From contig JAAFHX010000015.1 in assembly GCA_013297695.1 (NCBI GenBank), forward strand, positions 1-37,438: 37,438 nt of DNA. Reading direction: 5' to 3'. Positions 8,756 to 16,135 of this stretch are shown in pieces (positions within the stretch are counted from its first letter, which is position 1; each line of letters starts with the position of its first letter). A model generated the notes under the pieces. It ran no database searches. It was not told the DNA's origin and saw only the letters and a list, made by a program, of their open reading frames with translations. Position numbers and translations under genes: made by a program. Origin of the DNA: Rhodobacterales bacterium (GTDB lineage Bacteria; Pseudomonadota; Alphaproteobacteria; Rhodobacterales; Rhodobacteraceae).

Positions 8756-8779
8756 GGGCGCGGCCTGCGCGCCGCGCCC
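8756..8779 (-). terminator. possible GC hairpin after the sulfhydrylase gene
   Basis: A perfect 9-base-pair GC stem with a 6-base loop lies just past the 8793 stop on the minus strand. No T run follows, so it is only a weak candidate for termination or mRNA 3' protection. Confidence 0.3.
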
Positions 8780-8792
8780 GCGTACCCCCTTG

Positions 8793-10079
8793 TCAGGCCG
8801 TGGCCTTGGCCAGCGCCTGATCCAGATCGGCGATGATGTCGGCCACATCCTCGATCCCGATGGACAGGCGCACGACATTGGGGGCCGCCCCCGCTGCCAC
8901 GCGCTGTTCATCCGACAACTGCCGGTGCGTGGTGGAGGCCGAATGGATGATCAGGCTGCGCGTGTCGCCCAGGTTCGCCACATGGCTGAACAACGCCAGC
9001 GAATCCACCAGTTTCACGCAGGCGTCATAGCCGCCCTTCACCGCAAAGGTGAACAGCGCCCCTGCGCCTTTCGGGCAGATGCGCGCCACCCGGTCGTGGT
9101 AGGGCGACGAGGGCAGACCCGCATAGGTGACGTAATCCACGCGCGGATCGGCCTCCAGCCAGGCGGCGACCTTCTGCGCGTTCGCCACATGGCGTTCCAT
9201 CCGCAGGCTCAGCGTCTCGATCCCCATCAGGGTGTAATGCGCGCCCTGCGGGTTCATCGTCATGCCCAGATCGCGCAGGCCCACAGCGATGGAGTGGAAG
9301 GTAAAGGCCATGCCGCCAAGCGCCGCATGGAAGTTCAGCCCGTGATAGGCGGGCTCCGGGGCGGCAAGGCTGGGGAACTTGCCGGATGCCGACCAGTCGA
9401 ACTTGCCCGAGTCCACCACCACGCCCCCGGTGACCGTGCCGTTGCCGGTCAGGTACTTGGTGGCCGAATGGACGACCAGCGTGGCCCCATGCTCGATCGG
9501 GCGGCACAGGTAGGGGGTGGCGCTCGTGTTGTCGACGATCAGCGGCAGGCCGACATTGTTGGCCACCGCCGCCACCGCATCCAGATCGGTGATATAGCCG
9601 CCGGGGTTCGCGATGCTTTCGCAGAAGATCGCACGGGTATTCTCATCCACCGCCGCCTCGATGGCCGCCAGATCGTCGAAATCGACGAACTTGGCAGACC
9701 AGCCGAACTTGCGGATCGTGTTGCCGAACTGCTGGACCGTGCCGCCATACAGCTTGTTCGCGGCCACCACGTTGCAGCCGGGCTGCATCAGCGGGAACAG
9801 CGCCATGATCTGCGCCGCATGCCCCGAGGAACAGCAGACCGCCCCGGCCCCGCCCTCCAGTGCCGCCACCCGGTCGGCCAGTGCGCCGACCGTGGGGTTG
9901 GTCAGGCGGGAATAGATGTAGCCCACCTCCTGCAGGTTGAACAGCTTGGCCGCATGGTCGGCATCGCGGAACACATAGGCCGTGGTCTGGTAGATCGGCA
10001 CCTGCCGCGCGCCAGTCGCCGGGTCGGGTTTGGCCCCGGCGTGAATCTGCAATGTGTCGAAACCGTAAGTCGTGGTCAT
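8793..10079 (-). CDS. metY: O-acetylhomoserine aminocarboxypropyltransferase (O-acetylhomoserine sulfhydrylase)
   Basis: 428 residues, the usual length of the Cys/Met-metabolism PLP enzyme family. The PLP lysine is K208 in VHSATKYLTG; the motifs YSRLTNPT and CSSGHAAQI and the cofactor-binding IVDNTSATP are present. The Met17/MetY branch, with direct sulfhydrylation of O-acetylhomoserine to homocysteine in the cytoplasm, fits the long central insert and the NFHAALGGMAF region. I use the ATG at 10079, which has AGGGAGGG upstream, and reject the open frame to 10190. A good sigma-70-type promoter lies 28-56 bases upstream. I looked for a SAM-II type riboswitch and did not see one. Confidence 0.9.
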   Translation of the reverse strand: MTTTYGFDTLQIHAGAKPDPATGARQVPIYQTTAYVFRDADHAAKLFNLQEVGYIYSRLTNPTVGALADRVAALEGGAGAVCCSSGHAAQIMALFPLMQPGCNVVAANKLYGGTVQQFGNTIRKFGWSAKFVDFDDLAAIEAAVDENTRAIFCESIANPGGYITDLDAVAAVANNVGLPLIVDNTSATPYLCRPIEHGATLVVHSATKYLTGNGTVTGGVVVDSGKFDWSASGKFPSLAAPEPAYHGLNFHAALGGMAFTFHSIAVGLRDLGMTMNPQGAHYTLMGIETLSLRMERHVANAQKVAAWLEADPRVDYVTYAGLPSSPYHDRVARICPKGAGALFTFAVKGGYDACVKLVDSLALFSHVANLGDTRSLIIHSASTTHRQLSDEQRVAAGAAPNVVRLSIGIEDVADIIADLDQALAKATA

Positions 10080-10106
10080 CGCGCCCTCCCTTGGCTGCCG
10101 GGGCGG

Positions 10107-10135
10107 AGCGTAGGCGGGCTGCAGGCCTGAAACAA
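10107..10135 (-). promoter_or_regulatory. sigma-70-like promoter of metY
   Basis: On the minus strand TTGTTT (10135-10130) and TACGCT (10112-10107) are separated by exactly 17 bases. This leaves a leader of roughly 20 bases with an AGGGAGGG ribosome site before the ATG at 10079. Confidence 0.5.
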
Positions 10136-10241
10136 GCGGGGAAACCTGTGCTGCCGGAAGGGCCGCCGGAACAGGGCGCCAGGCGCGCAAAGGGGCGGGA
10201 ACGGGGCAAACACTTTGGCGACCCCCGATCCCGTCCCCGGA

Positions 10242-10793
10242 TCACCGATGCGCCGGGTCGCCTTGCGCCATGGCCTGCACATAGTCGCGCAGGTCCGCAG
10301 GCCAGGCGGCGAGGGCGGCCGCAAATCCCTCGGCATCGCCTGCGTAAAGCGCCCGAAGCGCGGCCTCGTAGCCCGGCAGGTCGCCGCCAAGGGCCTGCAT
10401 GGCGCGATAGGCGGTGTCACGCGCCGTACGCTGGCGGTCCTGCGGGGCCGGCGCGCGCGAGGCCCCCTCGACCAGCCGCCGCAGCGTGGCCGATGCCCCG
10501 CCGGGCTGGCCTGCCAGCCAGTCCCAGTGGCGTGGCAGCAGCGTCACTTCGCGCGCGGTGACGCCCAGCCGTGGCCGCCCCCGTGCGGGCGTCTCGCGCG
10601 GCGGGGCCGCGTGCCGCGCGACGATCTCGTCCGGTGTGCCGCGCAGGTCAAGGTCGGTCACCCGGCCCGTCGTATCGTCGATCACCAGAAGCGGCCTGCC
10701 GGCGGCTGCCGTGGCCGCCAGCGTTTCGGCGATTTGGTCAAGCGGCCCGGCCGCGCTGCGCTGCGGGCCGGAAAAGGCGGTGAGGGTGGTCAT
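10242..10793 (-). CDS. DUF2239 family protein
   Basis: 183 residues, soluble, without signal peptide. The segment RPRLGVTAREVTLLPRHW followed by LAGQPGGASATLRRLVE is the hallmark of DUF2239, a family of unknown function. The C-terminal third is Ala-rich and helical. The ATG at 10793 has AAGGAG seven bases upstream and is chosen over an ATG at 10847. Promoter and two CCCGGG-centred imperfect palindromes lie directly upstream, so it appears to be individually regulated rather than read from the Lrp gene. I cannot assign a reaction. The basic middle part might contact nucleic acid, but that is only a guess. Confidence 0.75.
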   Translation of the reverse strand: MTTLTAFSGPQRSAAGPLDQIAETLAATAAAGRPLLVIDDTTGRVTDLDLRGTPDEIVARHAAPPRETPARGRPRLGVTAREVTLLPRHWDWLAGQPGGASATLRRLVEGASRAPAPQDRQRTARDTAYRAMQALGGDLPGYEAALRALYAGDAEGFAAALAAWPADLRDYVQAMAQGDPAHR

Positions 10794-10812
10794 GTGTTTA
10801 CTCCTTTCCCGC

Positions 10813-10859
10813 GCTTTTACACCCGGGTAGAATAATGTCAATTGCACCCGGGCAAAAAT
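10813..10859 (-). promoter_or_regulatory. promoter with two CCCGGG-centred operator-like palindromes upstream of the DUF2239 gene
   Basis: On the minus strand a perfect TTGACA lies at 10841-10836, with a weak TAAAAG at 10819-10814 (spacer 16). CCCGGG cores at 10822-10827 and 10847-10852 are 25 bases apart. Each is flanked by CA/TA and A/T-rich arms, giving two related imperfect palindromes, one inside the spacer and one just upstream of the -35. This is the layout of a repressor with two sites, of TetR-like size. No regulator gene is adjacent apart from the Lrp gene. Confidence 0.5.
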
Positions 10860-10860
10860 A

Positions 10861-11313
10861 TCAGGCCCGTTCGTCCTTGGGCGAATCCATCACCACATAG
10901 GTCGTCAACGCATGCACCTGCGGCACCACGCCCAGCACCTCGGTGTGGAAATGCTTGTAGGCGGCAAGATCGACAGCCTCGACCCGCAGCAGGTATTCGA
11001 CCGATCCGGTGATGTTGTGGCATTCGCGCACTTCCGGGGCGCGGGCCATGGCGCGTTCAAAGGCTTCCTGCGCCGCCTTGGTGTGCGACGACAGCCCGAC
11101 CGTCACATAGGCCACGAACCCGACCCCCATCTGCACGGGATCGAGCACGGCGCGGTAGCCACGGATCACGCCCGTACGCTCCATCTCCTGCACGCGGCGC
11201 AGGCAGGCCGAGGGCGACAGGCCCGCCCGGGCCGCGAGGTCGATGTTGCTGATCCGCGCATCGCGGGTCAGTTCACGCAATATCCGGCGGTTTATGGCAT
11301 CAAGTTGCGTCAT
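10861..11313 (-). CDS. Lrp/AsnC family transcriptional regulator
   Basis: 150 residues. The N-terminal winged helix-turn-helix has the classic LDAINRRILREL, ISNIDLAARAGLSPSACLRRV and IRGYRAVLDP sequence. The C-terminal RAM domain has VRECHNITGSVEYLLRV. These proteins are amino-acid-responsive dimers or octamers that bind DNA. The gene is divergent from a LysE-type exporter gene with a 72-base spacer holding a perfect 8-base inverted repeat, the usual arrangement for a regulator controlling an amino-acid exporter and itself. The start at 11313 gives the standard Lrp N-terminus. Confidence 0.92.
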   Translation of the reverse strand: MTQLDAINRRILRELTRDARISNIDLAARAGLSPSACLRRVQEMERTGVIRGYRAVLDPVQMGVGFVAYVTVGLSSHTKAAQEAFERAMARAPEVRECHNITGSVEYLLRVEAVDLAAYKHFHTEVLGVVPQVHALTTYVVMDSPKDERA

Positions 11314-11315
11314 TT

Positions 11316-11352
11316 GTTGCAAACTTTGCCGATATCGCAGTGGTTTTGCAAC
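11316..11352. promoter_or_regulatory. inverted repeat between lrp-type regulator and lysE-type exporter
   Basis: GTTGCAAA at 11316-11323 and its exact reverse complement TTTGCAAC at 11345-11352 are separated by 21 bases in the divergent spacer. Two turns of helix between centres fits binding by an Lrp/AsnC multimer. The left arm is within a few bases of the regulator start codon, which fits autorepression. Confidence 0.5.
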
Positions 11353-11385
11353 CCGCCATCGCAGGGCCTGGTGCACAGTGCCGCC

Positions 11386-11979
11386 ATGATGATGACCACG
11401 CTTCCCGCCCTTGTCGCCTTTGCCTTCGTCACCTCTGTCACGCCGGGGCCGAACAACCTGATGCTCATGGCCTCGGGCGCGAATTTCGGCTTCCGCCGGA
11501 CGGTGCCGCATATGCTGGGGGTGGCCCTGGGTTTTGTGGCAATGGCGTTTCTGGTCGGGATCGGCCTTGTCGGGCTTTTCGAGGCGGAACCGCGCGCGGC
11601 GCTGGTGCTGAAGATCGCAAGCGTTGTCTACATGCTGTGGCTGGCCTGGAAGATCGCCCATGCCGCCCCGCCCGAGGAAAAGGCGTCGGGCGGGACGCCG
11701 ATGACGTTCCTGCAGGCGGCGGCGTTCCAGTGGGTGAACCCCAAGGCCTGGGCCATGGCGCTGACCGCTGTTTCGGTCCATGCGCCGGATCGCAGCGTGG
11801 CAAGCGTGGCGCTGGTGGCGGCGATTTTCGGGGCGATCAACCTGCCAAGCGTCGGCGTCTGGGTGGTGCTGGGGCAACAGGTACGGCGGTTTCTGACCGG
11901 GCCGGGGCGGATGCGCGCCTTCAACATCACCATGGCGGTGCTGCTGGTGTTGTCGCTGCTGCCGGTCCTGTTCGAGTGA
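11386..11979 (+). CDS. LysE family amino-acid exporter
   Basis: 197 residues, six predicted membrane helices, typical for LysE/RhtB. The N-terminal motif FVTSVTPGPNNLMLMASGANFG is diagnostic of the family, and FQWVNPKAWAMAL is the conserved fourth-helix motif. It exports amino acids or small homologues across the inner membrane. Three consecutive ATG codons (11386, 11389, 11392) precede the first helix; none has a clear ribosome site. It is divergent from the Lrp/AsnC gene, which probably senses the exported amino acid. The amino acid cannot be told from sequence. Confidence 0.88.
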   Translation: MMMTTLPALVAFAFVTSVTPGPNNLMLMASGANFGFRRTVPHMLGVALGFVAMAFLVGIGLVGLFEAEPRAALVLKIASVVYMLWLAWKIAHAAPPEEKASGGTPMTFLQAAAFQWVNPKAWAMALTAVSVHAPDRSVASVALVAAIFGAINLPSVGVWVVLGQQVRRFLTGPGRMRAFNITMAVLLVLSLLPVLFE

Positions 11980-11981
11980 CC

Positions 11982-12974
11982 CTACCGCTGCCACAACCCC
12001 GCCTGTTTCAGGGCAAGCCGGACCGGCTGTTCGCGGGCGGGCAGGGCAGACCGGTCGAACAGCGCGCGCGCCAGTCGGCCTTCGCCCTGCCAGATCATCC
12101 GGGCAAAAGGCGCATGGGACCGCAGCACCGACGCGACACCCGGTTGCCCCGCCACGTCGCGCAGCACCTCGACCACGCGGTCGCTTTCGCGCGCGTAGAG
12201 CAGCGGCATCGTACGCCAGTGGCAGGTGACGTCGCCATCCAGCCCCGCAAGCTCCGGTCCCGGGCGACCGCCCCCCAGGCCATGGATCACCAGCGGCAAC
12301 ACCACCTGATCCAGCCAGGGCGTCAGGGTCTGGCCCTGCAGTTCCGGCAGCGGGTCGTCCCGCACCGACAGCGCCATGTCGCGCAGCAGCGATCCGAACA
12401 GCGCCGGGCTGCGGAAATGAAACCAGCCCGCGTTGAAGTAAAGATAGCGCTGCCAGTCCTCCCTGGCATGTGCGGGGTCCAGAGACGCTTCGAAATCCAG
12501 TCCGAACCGGCGGTACAGCGCGGCCCAGACCGTTTCGGGGCGCGGGCCGCAGGGCAAGGCGCGTGGCCAGGTCCCTTCGCGCCGCATCGAGGCGGACGGG
12601 CGGTCGAAGTTGAAACGCACACCCGCAAAGGACCCGGTGATCAGGGTGTCGCTGTCCAGAAACAGGAAAGGCGCGTCCGGCAGGGCCGCCAAAGCCTCGA
12701 TCTTGTTGCCCTGCGGATAGGCCGCACCGAAATGCTGCGCCTCGAACGGCAGCATCTGTGCCCCGAGGGCGGTCAGAAGGTCGCGTGCTGCCGGATCGCA
12801 GATGCGCGGGTCGCTGTCCCACAGCGGGCCCGGCTGCGGTTCGGCGATGAACAGCGTTCCCGGAAAGCCGGGATCGCTGGCCCGCAGCGAGGCCGCCAGC
12901 AGCACAGCCTCGTACTGCAGCCGTCCGCGCTGGCCGATGGCCAGAATGTTGAACACCTGCCGGACTCCGGCCAT
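11982..12974 (-). CDS. putative GT8-like glycosyltransferase
   Basis: 330 residues, soluble. I recognise no named family, but several features point to a GT-A enzyme of the GT8 type: NKIEALAALPDAPFLFLDSDTLI contains a D-x-D metal motif after a strand, and LYFNAGWFHFRS matches the FNAG element of GT8 proteins. VTCHWRTMPLLYAR near the C-terminus could be the acceptor side. It starts with VFNILAIGQRGRLQYEAVLLAASLR, consistent with the first Rossmann-like strand and helix. Convergent with the lysE-type gene (two bases between them). Substrate unknown; perhaps cell-surface polysaccharide. No other polysaccharide genes are adjacent. Confidence 0.65.
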   Translation of the reverse strand: MAGVRQVFNILAIGQRGRLQYEAVLLAASLRASDPGFPGTLFIAEPQPGPLWDSDPRICDPAARDLLTALGAQMLPFEAQHFGAAYPQGNKIEALAALPDAPFLFLDSDTLITGSFAGVRFNFDRPSASMRREGTWPRALPCGPRPETVWAALYRRFGLDFEASLDPAHAREDWQRYLYFNAGWFHFRSPALFGSLLRDMALSVRDDPLPELQGQTLTPWLDQVVLPLVIHGLGGGRPGPELAGLDGDVTCHWRTMPLLYARESDRVVEVLRDVAGQPGVASVLRSHAPFARMIWQGEGRLARALFDRSALPAREQPVRLALKQAGLWQR

Positions 12975-13039
12975 TTCACCCGCCCCGTATTCACCCCGGG
13001 GCGCAGGATCGTCGGGAAAGCTGAAGAACTGCCGAACGC

Positions 13040-13831
13040 CTATCGCGGCGTGAACCGCAGCGACAGGCAGGACATGCCCCCGTCAAGCCTTGCGCATTCG
13101 CTGTTGCCGATCTGGCGGATGGCATAGCCGGCGTCGGCGATCCGTTCGGCGGTGCGGGGGAAGCCGTCGGCCATGATCACCAGATCATTGAACCGGATCG
13201 CATTCGCTGCTGCCTCCTCGCCCGCCGCCACCGGGATCACCCGGTAGCCTGCGAAACAGCCCGATGCGGCAAGCCGGTCGGTCGCCAGGATCGTTTCGGC
13301 ATCCAGCAGCGAACAGTCGGTCTTGAAATGCAGCACGCCGGGCGGTGTCTGCACTTCGCGCACCACATGGCCCCAGGGGGTGACCAGCGCCGTCAGTTCC
13401 GCAATTCCGGCGGCATCGGTGCGGGCCGACCGGCCCACGAGAATCTCTTGCCCCGTCACGAGGATGTCGCCGCCCTCGATGAAGCCCGGGCCTTCGATCC
13501 TGCGGACCTCGGCATACAGCGCCTCCAGATGCGGGGCCATCTCGGCCGCCTCGCCCAGCCGCGACGGCGCGCCGGGGCGCATCACGACGGCACCCTGCGG
13601 CAGGCACAGCGCGGTATCCTCGACAAAGACCGAATCCGGATAGGCGTCAAGCGGGCCCAGTTCGATCACCGTCGCCCCGGTGCCGCGCAGGGCCGCCACA
13701 TAATCCGCGTGATGCCCCAGCATCACCGCCAGATCGGGCGCGCCGGTATCCACCGCGCGCAGGCCGGCAGTGATCGCGGCACAGGGCCGGCGCGTGACGG
13801 CATGGGTAAAGCGGAAGGCGGCGTCGGACAT
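13040..13831 (-). CDS. dimethylargininase-like amidinohydrolase (DDAH family)
   Basis: 263 residues of the guanidino-group-modifying superfamily. The expected catalytic residues are visible: E71-D72 in VEDTA, H168 in GVLHFKTDCSL, and the nucleophile C255 in DGGMSCLSL near the C-terminus. FIEGGDILVTG and VGRSARTDAAG are also typical. DDAH converts N-omega-methylated arginine to citrulline and methylamines. Start at 13831 with GAGGAAAG upstream. It lies 70 bases downstream of the lipocalin-like gene on the same strand, and both have nearly the same ribosome-site leader, so co-transcription is likely. Arginine deiminase or ornithine-forming activity cannot be fully excluded. Confidence 0.85.
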   Translation of the reverse strand: MSDAAFRFTHAVTRRPCAAITAGLRAVDTGAPDLAVMLGHHADYVAALRGTGATVIELGPLDAYPDSVFVEDTALCLPQGAVVMRPGAPSRLGEAAEMAPHLEALYAEVRRIEGPGFIEGGDILVTGQEILVGRSARTDAAGIAELTALVTPWGHVVREVQTPPGVLHFKTDCSLLDAETILATDRLAASGCFAGYRVIPVAAGEEAAANAIRFNDLVIMADGFPRTAERIADAGYAIRQIGNSECARLDGGMSCLSLRFTPR

Positions 13832-13901
13832 GGGGCTTTCCTCGGGGCTGTGACGCCAAGCCCTTAGCCCGGCGCGGTCCCGGCGTCGAGACCGGAGCCT
13901 G

Positions 13902-14315
13902 TCACACCTCGCGCGTCCAGACGAGGGTTCCGATGACCGGATTGTCAAAGGCGGGGCTGCGGACCGGGGCGCTGACAATGGTCATGGTGTTGCCCTCCAC
14001 CCGGAAGGCGCGCCGCTGTTCGCTGCCGACCCAGGGCTGGAACCAGGCCACATCCACGCTGGTCACGAAGGCGTCGCCTTCAAGCCGGTAATGCCCCGAG
14101 TAGGCGAACATCGCGTCGAAGGCTGCAGCCTTGTCCTCGACCGCGGCAGGCGTCGCGCGACAAGACGGGGTAAGGATGCCCATCATGCGCCCCGAAGCAT
14201 CAAGCATGATGCGGCCGAGCGGGTCTGGCCCGAACGGCAGCCGCCGGTCGCCGGTCACCGTATCCACGATCTCGTAGGACAGCAGTTTCCACGTTCCGAC
14301 GGGGGATTGCGGCAT
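13902..14315 (-). CDS. lipocalin-like domain protein
   Basis: 137 residues. The pattern VGTWKLLSYEIVD, then LGRIMLDASGRMMGIL, AYSGHYRLEGDAFVTSVD and RAFRVEGNTMTI is the lipocalin-like small beta-barrel domain (the kind annotated as Lipocalin_5). No signal peptide, so probably cytoplasmic. Function unknown; members are thought to bind or turn over small hydrophobic molecules. The ATG at 14315 has GAGGAAAG upstream; the ATG at 14354 is rejected because it would add non-conserved residues. It precedes the DDAH-like gene on the same strand. Confidence 0.75.
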   Translation of the reverse strand: MPQSPVGTWKLLSYEIVDTVTGDRRLPFGPDPLGRIMLDASGRMMGILTPSCRATPAAVEDKAAAFDAMFAYSGHYRLEGDAFVTSVDVAWFQPWVGSEQRRAFRVEGNTMTIVSAPVRSPAFDNPVIGTLVWTREV

Positions 14316-14445
14316 GCGGCTTTCCTCTGGACTGCAGGCATTCATGAACGCCAATGACCATCACAGGGCAGGGGCAGACTGGCAACACCCGCTGGCGAAC
14401 CAGGCCCTGCCGGGCAGGCGATGCAGATCGCCGCCACACATGCCG

Positions 14446-14467
14446 AACCTGCCCGAGGCAGGTTTTT
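14446..14467. terminator. hairpin at the 3' end of tRNA-Tyr
   Basis: AACCTGCC, loop CGA, GGCAGGTT is a perfect 8-base-pair stem followed on the plus strand by TTT. On the minus strand it directly follows the tRNA-Tyr CCA end, so it can stop or trim that transcript, though the T run is on the other strand. Confidence 0.5.
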
Positions 14468-14550
14468 GGTGGGCGACCCTGGAATCGAACCAGGCACGGG
14501 TCTCCCCGGCGGAGTTACAGTCCGCTGCCGCACCTTGCAGCTCGTCGCCC
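14467..14550 (-). tRNA. tRNA-Tyr (anticodon GTA)
   Basis: 84 bases including an encoded CCA (14467-14469). Acceptor stem GGGCGAC/GTCGCCC, anticodon stem GCGGA/TCCGC around the loop CTGTAAC with anticodon GTA, a long variable arm (CGGG-type stem), and T arm CCTGG-TTCGATT-CCAGG. The long variable arm is expected for bacterial tRNA-Tyr. It lies between the lipocalin-like gene and the divergent rlmB. Confidence 0.97.
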
Positions 14551-14694
14551 TGACGTGGGCCGCTGGATAGCGAAGCCCCCCGGGGTCGTCAAGCGGCAAA
14601 ACCCCGGACGGGTCGCACCCCCTTGCGCGCCGCAGCCGCGCCGCCCATTGTCCGCACGCAGATGCCCGGTACCCCGCCGCAGAAGGACCCGCCG

Positions 14695-15486
14695 ATGAGA
14701 AAACCCGCCTGGGTGATCGACAAGGAACGCGACCGCCGGGCCGAGGCGCGCGAGACGGTCTGGCTGTTCGGCCTGCATGCGGTCCGCGATGCGCTGGTCA
14801 ATCCCGCGCGCGACCGGCTGCGGCTGGTGCTGACGCGCAACGCCGCCGACAAGCTGACCGAGGCCATCTCCGCCAGCGGGATGACGCCCGAGATCGTCGA
14901 TCCGCGCCGGTTCGACGTGCCGCTGGACGAAGGGTCGGTCCATCAGGGCGCGGCGCTGGAGGCGCGACCGCTGTCTTGGGGCAGTCTGGACGACATCTGC
15001 GCGGGCGGGCAGGGGGCGGCGCTTGTGGTGCTGCTGGACCGGGTGACCGATCCGCACAACGTGGGCGCGGTGCTGCGGTCGGCCGAGGTGTTCGGCGCAC
15101 GCGCAGTGATCGCCCCGCACCGGCATTCGGCACCGGAAACCGGGGCGCTGGCCAAGACCGCCAGCGGCGCGCTGGAGCGCCAGCCCTATCTGCGGGTGAC
15201 CAATCTTGCCGACAGCATGGACCGGCTGAAGGCCATGGGCTATGTACTGCTGGGCCTTGACGGCGATGCCGGGGTGACGCTGGCCGACGGCTTGGCCGAA
15301 ACGGGCACGCGGCCCGTGGGCATCGTGCTGGGGGCCGAAGGGCCGGGCCTGCGCGACCGCACGCGTGACACCTGCGACCGGCTGGTGCGCATTCCCTTTG
15401 CGGGCGCGTTCGGGTCGCTGAACGTGTCGAACGCGGCGGCCGTTGCCCTTTATGCGGCAACCCGGGGGGCCGTCGGGCACGGGTAA
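14695..15486 (+). CDS. rlmB: 23S rRNA (guanosine-2251-2'-O)-methyltransferase RlmB
   Basis: 263 residues of the SPOUT/TrmH superfamily. The N-terminal substrate-binding domain starts WLFGLHAVRDAL; the knotted catalytic domain shows motif 1 (DRVTDPHNVGAVLRSAEVFG), motif 2 (GIVLGAEGPGLR) and motif 3 (IPFAGAFGSLNVSNAAAVALY). It methylates the 2'-O of G2251 in the ribosomal P loop using S-adenosylmethionine. The ATG at 14695 has AGAAGGA upstream and is preferred to the ATG at 14662. A strong hairpin terminator follows about 113 bases after the stop. Confidence 0.92.
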   Translation: MRKPAWVIDKERDRRAEARETVWLFGLHAVRDALVNPARDRLRLVLTRNAADKLTEAISASGMTPEIVDPRRFDVPLDEGSVHQGAALEARPLSWGSLDDICAGGQGAALVVLLDRVTDPHNVGAVLRSAEVFGARAVIAPHRHSAPETGALAKTASGALERQPYLRVTNLADSMDRLKAMGYVLLGLDGDAGVTLADGLAETGTRPVGIVLGAEGPGLRDRTRDTCDRLVRIPFAGAFGSLNVSNAAAVALYAATRGAVGHG

Positions 15487-15598
15487 TCACAGGTGCGCGA
15501 CCCGGTCTTCCCGTGCTGCGGATCATCCCCATTTCTCATTTTGAAGCACCGGCCCGGAACGCCGCCGCTTCATGTTACTGTCCCTCGTTCCGCGACTG

Positions 15599-15629
15599 GC
15601 GCCCGGCCGTTCGGTCCGGGCGCTTTTTT
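15599..15629 (+). terminator. Rho-independent terminator between rlmB and the CoA-binding gene
   Basis: GCGCCCGG, a 9-base loop, CCGGGCGC, then TTTTTT. This is a textbook terminator. It ends only 18 bases before the next ATG, so either rlmB transcription stops here or the downstream gene has a leader with an attenuator. Confidence 0.8.
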
Positions 15630-15647
15630 GTGCGAAAGGACCGCCCG

Positions 15648-16067
15648 ATGATCCCGAGCGACAGCCGGATCGCCGAAATCCTGCGGACCACCCGTGTGAT
15701 CGCCCTTGTCGGCTGGTCGCCCAACCCTGACCGGCCAAGCCACCGCGTTGCCGAATTTCTTCTGGCGCGCGGCTATCGGGTGATCCCGGTCAACCCCGGC
15801 CAGGCCGGGCGGCGTGCCCTGGGCGAGACGGTGCGGGCCGACCTGTCGGGGATCACCGAGCCGGTGGACATGGTCGACATCTTCCGCCGCGCGTCCGAGG
15901 TCCTGCCGGTCGTGCAGGCGGCGCTTGCCCATCTGCCGGGGCTGCGCACGGTCTGGATGCAGCTTGGCGTGGAGAATGCCGAAGCGGCAGCGCTGGCACA
16001 GGCGCAGGGCGTGGCCGTGGTGCAGAACCGCTGCCCTGCCATCGAAATCCCCCGGCTTCTGGACTGA
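15648..16067 (+). CDS. CoA-binding protein (YccU-like)
   Basis: 139-residue Rossmann-fold CoA_binding domain protein. Visible features are the first strand and loop VIALVGWSPNPDRPSHRVAEFLL, then YRVIPVNPG, and VDMVDIFRRAS and RTVWMQLGVEN with the last strand AVVQNRCPAIE. The family resembles the CoA-binding part of succinyl-CoA synthetase alpha; the cellular role is unknown. Start ATG at 15648 with GAAAGGA eight bases upstream; it is immediately behind a terminator, so its own promoter must lie in or near 15487-15600 or transcription must read through. Confidence 0.85.
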   Translation: MIPSDSRIAEILRTTRVIALVGWSPNPDRPSHRVAEFLLARGYRVIPVNPGQAGRRALGETVRADLSGITEPVDMVDIFRRASEVLPVVQAALAHLPGLRTVWMQLGVENAEAAALAQAQGVAVVQNRCPAIEIPRLLD

Positions 16068-16081
16068 CCGCCGGGCAGGGA

Positions 16082-16129
16082 CCAAAAATCTTTGAAGATT
16101 TTTGGCAAGACTTTTTGAAAAGTCTTGCC
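16082..16129. repeat. twin A/T-rich hairpins between convergent genes
   Basis: Two adjacent perfect palindromes fill the 68-base gap: CCAAAAATC/GATTTTTGG (16082-16105) and GGCAAGACTTTT/AAAAGTCTTGCC (16104-16129), sharing two bases. They serve as a likely two-way terminator for the CoA-binding gene and hisE. Their A/T-richness stands out from the surroundings. I have the impression that similar pairs recur at gene ends in Rhodobacterales genomes, so this may be a dispersed extragenic element; only one copy is in this window. Confidence 0.75.
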
Positions 16130-16135
16130 CGAGCG

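Noticed and set aside
7869-10130. A 753-residue open frame on the plus strand
   Set aside because: It is antisense to the FMN-glutamate-synthase and metY genes, which have clear family motifs; its composition (Arg, Gln, His, Gly) is that of GC-rich antisense sequence.
10080-10241. SAM-type riboswitch ahead of metY
   Set aside because: Searched by eye for SAM-II-like paired elements; only a short leader after a normal promoter is seen.
10861-12822. 653-residue minus-strand frame reaching over lysE-type and GT8-like genes
   Set aside because: Only 11313-10861 (Lrp) is real; the remainder is out of frame with or antisense to confident genes.
13829-14315. Shared regulatory leader of the DDAH-like and lipocalin-like genes
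   Set aside because: The similarity is limited to the ribosome-site region (GAGGAAAGCC before ATG) and is explained by the Shine-Dalgarno sequence.
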